Positions 1-8,480 of a DNA stretch of 38,484 nucleotides are shown piece by piece (positions within the stretch are counted from its first letter, which is position 1; the number at the start of each line of letters is the position of its first letter). Below the pieces are notes generated by a model that did no database searches, had not been told where the DNA came from, and was given only the letters and a program-made list of their open reading frames with translations. The stretch spans positions 1 through 38,484 of the forward strand of contig DQNS01000135.1 of NCBI GenBank assembly GCA_015659035.1. The letters run 5' to 3'. The stretch is from Acidobacteriota bacterium. Lineage in GTDB: Bacteria; Acidobacteriota; Vicinamibacteria; Vicinamibacterales; UBA8438. Made by a program: the position numbers and the translations under genes.

Positions 1-5
1 ACACG

Positions 6-2387
6 TCACCGCAGATACCCCAGGCTGCGCAACCGGTCCAGCTCGTCGGCCGACAGTGTGTCGGCCAGCTCCGCGTCGGCCGGCAGCCGCGCCGCGTCCG
101 CGCGCCGGCGCCATCGTTCCAGCGCCGCGGCCAGCCGTTCGACGACCTCGGGGTGGTCGCCCGTAATGTCCCTCAGGCTCAACGGGTCCGCCCGCTGGTC
201 GTAGAGCTCGTACTCCGGCTCGTCCTCGTTGCGTGTCACGTTGTGAATCAGCCGCCACCCGTCGAGGACGAGGGCATATGCCGCGTGGCGGTCGTCGACT
301 CCCGCCTCGGTCCGCACGTGTTCCTCGGAGACTGCGGGCCGCACGGTCCATCCGGGTCCCTCCGAGATGCCGTCCCCGCCGAGCAGCGGCAGCAGGCTCT
401 GTCCCTGCAGGCTGTCGGGTGCCGGCAACCCACTGAGCTCGAGCAACGTGGGCATCAGGTCGATCGTCCGCACTGTGTCACTGACCTGTCGACCGGCTGG
501 AATACGACCGGGAGCCCAGAGGATGAGCGGGACCTGTGTGAGCTCGCCGTAGACCGACTGCCCATGCCAGGAGTTCCCATGCTCGAGGAACTCTTCACCG
601 TGGTCGCCGACGACGGCCACCACCACGCGGTTCCTGAGGCCCAGTTCGTCGATGCGCTCGAGGAGCCGGCCGATCTCGGTGTCCATCCCGCGGATCGAGC
701 CGTCATACCAGGCCGTGCGATACGACAGGAACGCCTCCACGTCGATTCCGGAGGCGTCGAGATCAGCCCGACTGGGCATCACCTGTCCCCGCAGGAACGG
801 GCTGTCGATCTGCCGGCGAACCTGAGCGACCCGGTCTCGGTGCGCGGCGCGCTCACTCGGGTCGGCCCACATCGTGTTGTAGGGGGGACGGGGCTCGAAC
901 GGACTGTGCGGGTCGAACAGGTGCAGGAACACGAAGAACGGCACGTCCCGGTGGAGGTCGAGCCACGGCAGCAACCGGTCGACGAACTCTCGTGCCGACT
1001 TCTCGCGTCGGGGTCCGGTTCGCGATGCCGCCTCGTGCAGCTCCTCGAATCCCTGGTGCAGGTTCGTGGCGGCCCCCGTGAAGGTGATCGACGAGAACGA
1101 CAGCGTGGCGTAGCCGGCGTCCCGGTAGATCTCCGCCAGGGTGGTGGCCGAGCTGGGGAGCCGGTCCGACACGTCCGTGACGGTGTGGGACAGCGGATAC
1201 AGCGACGTCAGGATGGACGGAGTCGACACCTTGGTCCATGTTGCCTGCGCCATCGTGTCGTCGAACCGCGCGCCGCCGGTCGCCAGACGGTCGAGTACCG
1301 GTGTCGTGTCCCGGCCGTACCCATAGACTGCGAGATGGTCGGGGCGGATCGTGTCCGCCATGATGAGGATGACGCCGTGCGGCGTCGCCGGGATCTCTGA
1401 GGGGGATGGGGCGCGGCTGCGGACGACCGGCGAGCCCCACAGTCCGAGGACTCCCGGGTCGCTCGCCGCCAGCTTCAGGGAGAGGGTGACCTGTCGACCC
1501 GCCAGTGACGTCAGGTCCACCGGGACCCGCTCCCATCGGTCGGGTGTCGTGACCGTGCGCTCGAGCAGTACCCGGGTGTCGTGGGAGCCGCGGACCTGCA
1601 CCTCGACCCGGAAGGTGGCCGGCGTTTCGTCCAGGGTGCCGATCGAGAGATCGAGCCACGGCCGTTCCCCCAGCGTGAGGGGGATCCGGATCGTTTCGGG
1701 CACCTTGGTCACGAGCGATTCGTGAAAGATGTCGCCCAGACCGCGCCACGAGACACCGGAGGGGGTTTCGGCCAGGTGTTCACGGTCGAACACCAGACGC
1801 ACGGACCGGATCGCGAACCGGGCGCCGACAGCGTCGCTCGGTCGCAGGAAGACGCGTCTGATGGCCGACGACGGGCGGTTGTCGCGCGCCCTCAGACGGT
1901 AGGTCCGAACCTCACCACCCGGCAGCAGCGGGGTCGACAACGCCCAGGCTTCGTCGGCGTGTACGTTGTCGAGGTTCAGCTCGCCGCGACCACGGAATTC
2001 GACTTCGAGGGTGGTGCCGTCTGAGACCTGCAGTTCGACGTCGACCGCGTGCAGGCGGTCTCGCCGCTCCAGCTCGTCGTGCCACTCGACATACACGATC
2101 GCCGACTCGGCGCTCGTCTCGCCGGTCAGCAGGCCGCCTCGCACCTCCAGCTCGGTGACGCCACCTCCGTCCATCCATCCGCCCAGTGGGTCATCATCAG
2201 GGTCAGCGGCATCGAAACGCCAGAGGGCCCGGGGCGACGTTCTCGCGGTCGGGCTGTCGAGCACCTCGACGTCGTCCCTGCTCAGCAGATCGACGAGGGG
2301 TTGGGTGAGCGCCGTTTCCGGGGCTCCGGTGCACCCCATCAGCAGTGCCGTGAGGGCGATGAGCAGGGCACTCGTGTGGCGCGGCAT
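6..2387 (-). CDS. Lipoprotein sulfatase (AlkP superfamily)
   Basis: 793 aa. The start at 2387 is chosen because the ATG follows a lipoprotein signal (MPRHTSALLIALTALLMGC, lipobox LMGC, Cys19) and overlaps the upstream gene's stop as TGATG. Residues about 25-335 form a beta-rich N-terminal region, perhaps two jelly-roll modules. The sulfatase domain begins near residue 336 (GVILIMADTIRPDHL, metal-binding Asp344). The modified-residue motif is S388-T-P-S-I: a serine-type sulfatase site with the usual Arg of S/C-x-P-S-R replaced by Ile. A second metal motif, VVGDHGEEF, and a sulfatase-like C-terminus (RSLGYLR) are present. It is probably outer-membrane anchored and hydrolyses sulfate esters or a related phosphoester or phosphonate. 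It is the last gene seen in a minus-strand run with AlkP-type enzymes and a sulfotransferase. The substrate is unknown. Confidence 0.85.
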   Translation of the reverse strand: MPRHTSALLIALTALLMGCTGAPETALTQPLVDLLSRDDVEVLDSPTARTSPRALWRFDAADPDDDPLGGWMDGGGVTELEVRGGLLTGETSAESAIVYVEWHDELERRDRLHAVDVELQVSDGTTLEVEFRGRGELNLDNVHADEAWALSTPLLPGGEVRTYRLRARDNRPSSAIRRVFLRPSDAVGARFAIRSVRLVFDREHLAETPSGVSWRGLGDIFHESLVTKVPETIRIPLTLGERPWLDLSIGTLDETPATFRVEVQVRGSHDTRVLLERTVTTPDRWERVPVDLTSLAGRQVTLSLKLAASDPGVLGLWGSPVVRSRAPSPSEIPATPHGVILIMADTIRPDHLAVYGYGRDTTPVLDRLATGGARFDDTMAQATWTKVSTPSILTSLYPLSHTVTDVSDRLPSSATTLAEIYRDAGYATLSFSSITFTGAATNLHQGFEELHEAASRTGPRREKSAREFVDRLLPWLDLHRDVPFFVFLHLFDPHSPFEPRPPYNTMWADPSERAAHRDRVAQVRRQIDSPFLRGQVMPSRADLDASGIDVEAFLSYRTAWYDGSIRGMDTEIGRLLERIDELGLRNRVVVAVVGDHGEEFLEHGNSWHGQSVYGELTQVPLILWAPGRIPAGRQVSDTVRTIDLMPTLLELSGLPAPDSLQGQSLLPLLGGDGISEGPGWTVRPAVSEEHVRTEAGVDDRHAAYALVLDGWRLIHNVTRNEDEPEYELYDQRADPLSLRDITGDHPEVVERLAAALERWRRRADAARLPADAELADTLSADELDRLRSLGYLR

Positions 2388-3217
2388 CAGACCTCGACGC
2401 CCAGGACCCCTTTGAACGCGAACCCGAACGCCATCGACAGGATGAGGAAGCCGATGAGCCAGTTGACCCGGATGCCGAGCAGGCTGAGATCTTGCGGCGG
2501 ATATGCAACCTCGACCGCCTCGAGCGGGTGATCGGCCGCAATCGGCGGTTCGCCGGGATAGAGCAGCGTGTCGAGGGTGTGGCCGCTGCGAAGGTACGCC
2601 GCTGGTCCCCATCCGCGGCCGGCGACGATCCGCTTTTCCAGTACCTCGTCGCCCACTCGCACGACCAGGGCGTGATCACCCGGGCGGTCTACACGCAGGC
2701 GCCAGACGATTTCACGGGTCGAACGAATCTTGACCGGCGGCGTCTCGACGGTGACCCCTTCCGGCACCTCGAGCGTAATGGTGCCATCGAGTGTCGACGC
2801 CTCACGTACCAGCGCCTTCACAAGAACCGGTTCTCCGACCTCGAGTGGTCTGACGTCGAATCGCAGCTGGAGCTGCGTCATGATCAGCAGGACCGGCACC
2901 AGCATGATCAGCAGCGGCACCAGCGCCAGACCCATGAATCGGAACGTGTCACCAAAGATCTTTCCCTGCAGGCTCAGGACGACACCGATCTCGTGCTGAA
3001 ACAGCCGCACGCCGATCAGGTTGCCGCGGATGCGGTCGCGGACCTCGCGGACCCGCTTCTGGTCGGAGGTCTTGCCGAAGAGCCACACGAGGAAGATGCC
3101 CGAGGCGAACGAGATGACCCCAAGCGCCCAGATCGGCGGCAGCGCGCGGAACGGCCAGCAGATGACGTCGAAGATCCGCGTCAACACGCTATTGATCAGG
3201 TTGACGAGCGCGCCCAT
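2387..3217 (-). CDS. Membrane protein resembling the EMC3/TMCO1/YidC superfamily
   Basis: 276 aa. The N-terminal half has an amphipathic start, a TM segment (about residues 29-48), a basic helical segment of coiled-coil type (KTSDQKRVREVRDRI onward), and then a hydrophobic hairpin around residues 95-115 (FMGLALVPLLIMLVPVLLIM). That order resembles EMC3/TMCO1 (DUF106) members of the Oxa1/YidC insertase superfamily; this is judged by eye only. Residues about 118-235 look like an extracytoplasmic beta domain, followed by a final TM (about 252-270). The stop overlaps the sulfatase start by one base (TGATG), so the two are probably translationally coupled. The function could be membrane insertion or folding of partner proteins, or something unrelated. 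Confidence 0.7.
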   Translation of the reverse strand: MGALVNLINSVLTRIFDVICWPFRALPPIWALGVISFASGIFLVWLFGKTSDQKRVREVRDRIRGNLIGVRLFQHEIGVVLSLQGKIFGDTFRFMGLALVPLLIMLVPVLLIMTQLQLRFDVRPLEVGEPVLVKALVREASTLDGTITLEVPEGVTVETPPVKIRSTREIVWRLRVDRPGDHALVVRVGDEVLEKRIVAGRGWGPAAYLRSGHTLDTLLYPGEPPIAADHPLEAVEVAYPPQDLSLLGIRVNWLIGFLILSMAFGFAFKGVLGVEV

Positions 3218-3228
3218 CAGTCGATGGT

Positions 3229-3316
3229 TCCAAGGAGACAGGAGACAGGAAACAGCAGCCAGAAGGAGTCGGGTGGCGTGGCCGTCATGATCTCCTGACT
3301 TCTGCCTTCTGACCTC
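3229..3316. repeat. Low-complexity GAGACAGG-type intergenic repeat with inverted arms
   Basis: The gap between the RHH-like gene and the membrane-protein gene holds AAGGAGACAGGAGACAGG repeats. It also has imperfect inverted arms (AGAAGGAGT near 3261, then CTCCTGACTTCT near 3292). Similar purine-rich tracts occur at about 9262, 12085 and 17694, so this is a dispersed intergenic repeat family. Confidence 0.5.
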
Positions 3317-3329
3317 TGTAGAGAGTTTT

Positions 3330-3521
3330 TCAGGATATGTACCCCAGCCCCTTCAGGCGCTTCTTGATCTCCTCTTCGGAGTCGGCGCCTTCGAGCTTCG
3401 AGATCTCCTTCTCGAGCGCGTGGTTGATGAATTCCTCCACCGTCGAGTACCCGGCTATTCCGGAATACCGAGTCGCCTTCTCGAGCAGCGCCTTGTCGAT
3501 CTTCACCTTCGACCCAAACAT
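3330..3521 (-). CDS. Small ribbon-helix-helix-like protein
   Basis: 63 aa. The start at 3521 is preferred over an upstream ATG at 3560 because AAGGAAG lies just upstream of it. The layout suits a CopG/MetJ-type ribbon-helix-helix fold: a short strand (SKVKIDKAL), a helix (LLEKATRYSGIAGYS) and a helix (VEEFINHALEKEISKLE), then an acidic tail ending KKRLKGLGYIS. It lies 64 bp after the AlkP gene and 112 bp before the membrane protein, on the same strand. It could regulate the operon as a DNA-binding dimer. No toxin partner is seen, so an antitoxin role is not supported. The family assignment is by pattern only. Confidence 0.65.
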   Translation of the reverse strand: MFGSKVKIDKALLEKATRYSGIAGYSTVEEFINHALEKEISKLEGADSEEEIKKRLKGLGYIS

Positions 3522-3585
3522 GCTTCCTTGCTCCTCGAGCGCCCAAAGCCAATAGCCCAAAGCCCAACGCCGAGGGGGCCGGGAC

Positions 3586-5601
3586 TTACCTCGCCTCGAT
3601 CGTATCCTCCCCGATCATCTCGGGCAGCGGGGCGACCCCGAACTCGTCGAGCACGGCGACGGTGAGGTCGTGCAGCGCCGGCGAATCCAAGCTGATTCGC
3701 TGGTTCGTCAGCAGCACCCCTGGCACCAGCCGGTAGTCGTTCAGGTGGTCGCCGCTCCACTCGTCGTCGTTGTCGGCGATGATCTCGTCCGACAACTGGC
3801 CGAGCGGGCTCTCCCACGAGTAGCGATAGCCGCGGTTGTAGCCGACGATGATGTCCGGCCCCTGGTCCAGATACGGTCCGTTGAACCGTTCCGCTGTCTG
3901 GTAGACCAGGCTGATCGGGTTGGCGCCGGTCCGCTCGTCTACCATCGCGAGCAGATCGCGCTCGAGGTCGTCGAGCAGTCGCGCGGTCTCGGCGCCCGGC
4001 TCGACGATGCCATCACGGTCTCTGCCGCGCTGGTTCACATACAGCCCGCCCACCCCGAACGCGTAGGCGCGTGTCTGGGACCAGTCGACGTTGACGAACA
4101 ACGGATAGCGGCCCTTCTGCGACGGGTCCTTCAGCGCGAGATAGCCCTGCTCATACAGCCACGTGTTCAGGTTGACGCCCCAGTAGAACGGGGCGAACCC
4201 GTGGTCGGACATGACGATGAGCGTCGTGTCGTCGTCGACCACCTCGAGCACGCGCCCGAGCGCTTCGTCCATCTCCTCGTAGAGCGTGCGGATGCCGTTT
4301 CGCAACAGCTCGTCCGGCTCGTGCATCGGGTGTTCGGTGTCGGCGTAGTGGTAGAGCATGTGCGAGCCCTGGTCGACACTCGAAAAATAGAAGAACAGCA
4401 GCCCCTCCTCGAACGTATCGACGAAGTATTCCAGTGCGCGCCTGCGCTCACCGAAGACGAACTGCGACTGGTCCCAGAACTCGCGTCCACTGAAGACCCC
4501 CTCCGAGAACGCCTTGGTGTCCTCGGGGAGCTCCTGGGTGTAGAACGGGCCCAGCTCGTCGTGCAGGTCGGTCGACCAGCTCGCAGGGTTCGAGATCGGG
4601 GCGTGCGGGTCCTCAGGATTGATCTGCAGCGGCGTGACATAGAGCTTGAAGTCGGGTCGCACCTCCTGGAGATAGAAGCGCCCGACCGCGCTGAAACTGA
4701 AGACGTAGGGAATCGCGTCAAAATCAACACGGACCCAATCGCTCCACTCACCCTCGTTCAGCACCAGCTCGGTGTCCTGCACCACGATCTTCGCCACCGG
4801 CGCGTCCGGGTCGACCAGCACCTCGAAGTCGACCACCAGATCCGGGTTCTCATACTCCACTTCGTCGCTCACGCTGAAACCGCCGCTACCGACCGGTTCC
4901 TGCTTGAAGGGGTGAGGCGGGCCGTGAAGCTGGGCCTCGACTCGGTCGTTGACCACCTCGACGATCTCGACGTAGCCGGTCATCGCGGCCATGTCGTCAG
5001 GGGGGAAGTCGGTGTAGAACGAGTAGGTACCGTGCCCGCCGATGAAATCCGGCGTGCCCATGCCGGCGAACGAGCGACCGCCGGTGTCGACCGGTGGGTA
5101 GTTGACCGGCATCCGGAAGATCGTCGTTTCGATGCCGGCGGCATCGAGCAGCTCCCACCACGCCTGTCCGCGCCGATACAGCTCGACGTCGCCACCCGTG
5201 AGCGGCAACGTCCAGGCCCCGAGCTCGAGGCTGAAGCCCTCGGGTCCGATGGTGTAGAACGGCTCCACCGGTTGCATCGTCTCCGGGTCTCGGTGCAGGA
5301 AGTCGAAGACACCGTGACCGCCCGGGTCCATGCCAGTGATAAAGGTAGACCAGGCCACTGGGCTGAGCGGCGGCATCGTCGTTTCGAGTGGGCTGAAGTC
5401 TCCCTCTTCGGCGAGCCGGGCGAAATTCGGAAGTCGGCCTTCGGCGATGAATGCCTCGAGCATTCCGTGATCCATGCCGTCGATGCCGAGCACGATCACC
5501 TTCTTCCCGCCGCCCCCGCCCCCGCACCCGGCCGCACCGAGGATGACGGCGAAGAGCGCGATGGCGGCTCGAACCGCCGGGAGGTGTGCGCGGAGTGTCA
5601 T
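3586..5601 (-). CDS. Lipoprotein type I phosphodiesterase-like protein (AlkP superfamily)
   Basis: 671 aa. The start at 5601 gives a signal peptide with a GAAGC lipobox (Cys26) followed by six glycines and KK. It also forms a 4-bp ATGA overlap with the upstream paralogue's stop. Metal-binding motifs are VIVLGIDGMD (Asp41) and MSDHGFAPF; a later WSGDHLNDY supplies another metal His. The segment LSPVAWSTFITG corresponds to the nucleophile loop of nucleotide pyrophosphatase/phosphodiesterase-like enzymes. The protein is a divergent paralogue of its upstream neighbour and probably hydrolyses phosphodiester- or sulfate-linked groups at the cell surface. The stop codon is TAA. Confidence 0.82.
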   Translation of the reverse strand: MTLRAHLPAVRAAIALFAVILGAAGCGGGGGGKKVIVLGIDGMDHGMLEAFIAEGRLPNFARLAEEGDFSPLETTMPPLSPVAWSTFITGMDPGGHGVFDFLHRDPETMQPVEPFYTIGPEGFSLELGAWTLPLTGGDVELYRRGQAWWELLDAAGIETTIFRMPVNYPPVDTGGRSFAGMGTPDFIGGHGTYSFYTDFPPDDMAAMTGYVEIVEVVNDRVEAQLHGPPHPFKQEPVGSGGFSVSDEVEYENPDLVVDFEVLVDPDAPVAKIVVQDTELVLNEGEWSDWVRVDFDAIPYVFSFSAVGRFYLQEVRPDFKLYVTPLQINPEDPHAPISNPASWSTDLHDELGPFYTQELPEDTKAFSEGVFSGREFWDQSQFVFGERRRALEYFVDTFEEGLLFFYFSSVDQGSHMLYHYADTEHPMHEPDELLRNGIRTLYEEMDEALGRVLEVVDDDTTLIVMSDHGFAPFYWGVNLNTWLYEQGYLALKDPSQKGRYPLFVNVDWSQTRAYAFGVGGLYVNQRGRDRDGIVEPGAETARLLDDLERDLLAMVDERTGANPISLVYQTAERFNGPYLDQGPDIIVGYNRGYRYSWESPLGQLSDEIIADNDDEWSGDHLNDYRLVPGVLLTNQRISLDSPALHDLTVAVLDEFGVAPLPEMIGEDTIEAR

Positions 5602-7754
5602 AGTGCTGCGGCCCGCGCGGACCCCGAGCGGGTCTTCGTGGCATCTTCCGTGTCCGCGTCCGCCTCGGCCGGCATCAGGGACTGCCCGTCGCAATACGAA
5701 GGGACGGCGACCCCGAACAGATCGAGCACCGTCGGGCCGATGTCCATGATGCCGGGGGAGTCGACTGCGATCGGGCGGTTCGAGAACAGCATGCCCGGCA
5801 CGTCGGGCGGGTTGAAATTATGGTCGCCGCTCCAGTACCGGGTGTTGTCCTCGATGACCTCGTCGCCGATGCCGCCGGTGACAGACGCCCATCCGACACG
5901 GTGTCCCGGCCGGAATCCGACGATCAGGTCCGGTGCGTCCGCCACATAGGGGCCCGAGTAGACCTCGGTCGCGTCGTAGACCTCGCGCACCGGCCGTACC
6001 TCCTCGACCTTGTCGACCAGCGCGCGGAGGCCGTCGCTGATCTCCCGCTTTAGCTGCTTTACCGCGTCCAACTTCACGATGCCCTTCGCCTCGCGACCTT
6101 CCAGGTTCAGGTAGATGCCGCCGAAGCCGACGGCGTAGGCCTTGGTGCGTGCCCAGTCGACGTCCCCGAACATGTCGGCGCCGGTCGGTCCGTCTCCCTT
6201 CACCGCGAGGAAGCCGTGCCGATAGAGCCACGTATTCAGGTTGACGCCCCGCCGGAACGGCTTGAACCCGTGGTCCGACATGACGAACAGGGCCGTGTCG
6301 TCGCCGGCCGCCTCCATCGTTCGGCCGACCAACGCGTCCATCTCGATGTAGAGCTTCCGGATGGCGCCCTTGTGTTTGTCGTCGCGTCCCCGGTTGGCCG
6401 GGTGCGTCTCGTCGAGATGTCGGAAGAACATGTGCTGCAGCCGGTCGGTGATGTCGAACACGCAGACCACAGCGCCGCGTGATGTCTTGTCGAGGGCGTC
6501 GAAGAACATCCGCTCGCGTTCCTCGTGGATGAGATAGGTCTGCTGGAGGAAGGCGTCCTCGTTGAGGACCTCCTCGTTCAGCGCCGACGTGTCCTCGCAC
6601 AACCCGAGCGTCGAGTAGCGTCCCTGGGTCTTCGATAGATAGATAGCGTAGGTGAACGGGTGCGAGATCGGTAGCGCCGGCTGATCGGGATCGATGTTGA
6701 TCGGCGTCATGTAGAGCTTGAGATGCGGTGCGGTCTCGATCAGGTAGAACCGCACGATGCCGGTAACCGTCATCGCGAGTCCGGGCTTGAAGTCGAGGGT
6801 GATCCAGGGCGTGTACTCGCGCCGCTTCAGCGGATGCACCACCCCGTTGATGTCCAGCTCGGCATGGCCGTTGGACCCGGCGCGGACCTCGAACGGCAGG
6901 CTGAGCTCGCCGCCCGAGGCGCGCAGGCTGTTCTCGGGGCCCGTGAAGACGCCGCGCGCGACCCCGTTCGTCCACTCGAGCGGGACGCGAACGCCGCTTG
7001 TCATGGTGAGCTGCTCGTCGGTGTCGCTGCTGAAGTAGTAGTAGGTGCCCTGGCTCCCGTTGAGGTCCGGTACGCTCATCGCCGAGAGCAAGGTGCCGTT
7101 GAATTTCTCCGCCGGGAATGTGATCGGCACCCGCAGGATCATGCTGACGATGCCGTGGTCGCCAAGGGTCTTCCAGAATGGCTGGCTACGCCGGCCCGCC
7201 GTGATCAATGGTTTGCCCAGCGGGATCCGGAACGGCCCGAGTGGCAACGTCCGCTTCGGTGGCTCGACTCGCGCAGAGGCCAGCTCGGGCAGGTGCGACT
7301 TGCGGTTTGGCACCAGGAAGTCGAAGACCCGGTGCTTCCCCGGGTTGCAGCCGGTCTGGAACGAGGTCCAGGCGACCGGCGACTCGGCGAGCAGCGTGGT
7401 CCGCAGCCGATGAAAGCTGCCCTGCTGGCGCAGCTTGGAGAAGTTGGGCAGCACGCCCTCGTCCATCAGCTGCTCGGTCAGCTCCGGGTCCTGCCCGTCG
7501 AGCCCCAGCACGATCACGCGTTTTACCCGGCTGGCGGCCAGCGCCCGGTTGCCTCGAATCTTCTGCACGGCCAGGCGGACCGGCCAGGTCAGCAGCGTCA
7601 CCACTGCCAGCAGCATCGTGAACAAGAGGATGAAGATCGAGGAGACGAAGGCGAAGCCGGCGCCGGGACCGACATAGGCCTCGGCCGGCGCGGGTGCCGA
7701 CAGCAGACCGCAGACCAGCACGCATGTTGCGATCAGTACGAGTCTCGGTGTCAT
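5598..7754 (-). CDS. Membrane-anchored type I phosphodiesterase-like protein (AlkP superfamily)
   Basis: 718 aa. Residues 1-26 are a signal peptide (APAEA, then Y27). A YVGPGAG motif and one strong TM (about 36-58) come next, followed by a basic stretch. The catalytic domain begins at VIVLGLDGQD (Asp86). Further motifs are ESPVAWTSFQTG (nucleophile loop), VMSDHGFKPF and WSGDHNFN, matching those of the downstream paralogue, so the pair arose by tandem duplication. It starts 15 bp after the sulfotransferase stop and overlaps the next gene by 4 bp, so it is operonic. The enzyme is probably periplasmic and membrane-tethered. Its substrate cannot be read from sequence. Confidence 0.82.
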   Translation of the reverse strand: MTPRLVLIATCVLVCGLLSAPAPAEAYVGPGAGFAFVSSIFILLFTMLLAVVTLLTWPVRLAVQKIRGNRALAASRVKRVIVLGLDGQDPELTEQLMDEGVLPNFSKLRQQGSFHRLRTTLLAESPVAWTSFQTGCNPGKHRVFDFLVPNRKSHLPELASARVEPPKRTLPLGPFRIPLGKPLITAGRRSQPFWKTLGDHGIVSMILRVPITFPAEKFNGTLLSAMSVPDLNGSQGTYYYFSSDTDEQLTMTSGVRVPLEWTNGVARGVFTGPENSLRASGGELSLPFEVRAGSNGHAELDINGVVHPLKRREYTPWITLDFKPGLAMTVTGIVRFYLIETAPHLKLYMTPINIDPDQPALPISHPFTYAIYLSKTQGRYSTLGLCEDTSALNEEVLNEDAFLQQTYLIHEERERMFFDALDKTSRGAVVCVFDITDRLQHMFFRHLDETHPANRGRDDKHKGAIRKLYIEMDALVGRTMEAAGDDTALFVMSDHGFKPFRRGVNLNTWLYRHGFLAVKGDGPTGADMFGDVDWARTKAYAVGFGGIYLNLEGREAKGIVKLDAVKQLKREISDGLRALVDKVEEVRPVREVYDATEVYSGPYVADAPDLIVGFRPGHRVGWASVTGGIGDEVIEDNTRYWSGDHNFNPPDVPGMLFSNRPIAVDSPGIMDIGPTVLDLFGVAVPSYCDGQSLMPAEADADTEDATKTRSGSARAAAL

Positions 7755-7769
7755 GCTGGACTTTCTGGA

Positions 7770-8393
7770 CTACCGGGCGCGGTTGCGATACAGCTGCTGG
7801 TCTACCACCGCGGTCATCTTCTCGACATCCAGGCGGTGGTCGAGGAACCGGTTGACCTGGGTCGCCACCTCGCGCGGGGTGTGCAGCGTCGCGCGGTGGT
7901 CCACGTAGAGCACCTCGCAGTTGGGCCGGGCGGCGAGCTGGCGTTCCATCTTTGTGAGGTGGGCGGCGAACATCGTCGCCATCTCCTCGTCGCTGGCGTC
8001 GCCACCCGACTCGCCGCGGCGCTCGAGCATCTTGCGCTGGGACGCCAGCACTTCCTGGAGGTTTCGCCGGACGAACACGATCTTGTAATGGTGCGTCGAC
8101 GGCAGGTGCTGGAGGAGGAACGAGATGACCTTCAGGCACTTCCCGCGGGCGTCGTCGAGCCACGACGTGTCGCCGCCCTTGTCGAGGTCCTTGACCTGTT
8201 CCAACTCGTGGTAGCCCTTCGGGTTGTCGTCGTCCGCCTCGCGGATGCCGTCGACCACCGCCTCGAGTCCGCCGGCTGCGAGCATACCCATGAGCATCGA
8301 CGTTCCGGAGCGCGGCAGCCCCGAGACGATGACCACCGACTGCTCGACACCCGGCGTTCCGCGACCCAAGAGACGGCGCAGAAGCCCTGCCAC
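7770..8393 (-). CDS. PAPS-dependent sulfotransferase
   Basis: 207 aa from a GTG at 8393. A TTG at 8429 is an alternative, and neither has a clear ribosome-binding site. A longer in-frame extension to 8543 would overlap divergent cysQ and is rejected. The 5'-phosphosulfate loop SGLPRSGTSML sits near the N-terminus. The 3'-phosphate motif VFVRRNLQEVLASQ (Arg and Ser) lies mid-protein. Both are hallmarks of the sulfotransferase fold that uses PAPS. It is encoded head-to-head with cysQ, which removes the PAP by-product, and close to the PAPS synthase. It probably sulfates a glycan, lipid or peptide in the cytoplasm. The acceptor is unknown. Confidence 0.8.
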   Translation of the reverse strand: MAGLLRRLLGRGTPGVEQSVVIVSGLPRSGTSMLMGMLAAGGLEAVVDGIREADDDNPKGYHELEQVKDLDKGGDTSWLDDARGKCLKVISFLLQHLPSTHHYKIVFVRRNLQEVLASQRKMLERRGESGGDASDEEMATMFAAHLTKMERQLAARPNCEVLYVDHRATLHTPREVATQVNRFLDHRLDVEKMTAVVDQQLYRNRAR

Positions 8394-8480
8394 GACAGCT
8401 ATTTGAATCGATGGACCGGTGAGCGTCAAGACGGCGGGGTTTGCGGCTTGGCAGTGACGGACGCTACACTGCGGCTCGCG

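Noticed and set aside
3670..5949. 759-aa plus-strand ORF
   Set aside because: Antisense shadow of the AlkP-superfamily genes. Its composition is the mirror of a GC-rich coding frame and shows no domain.
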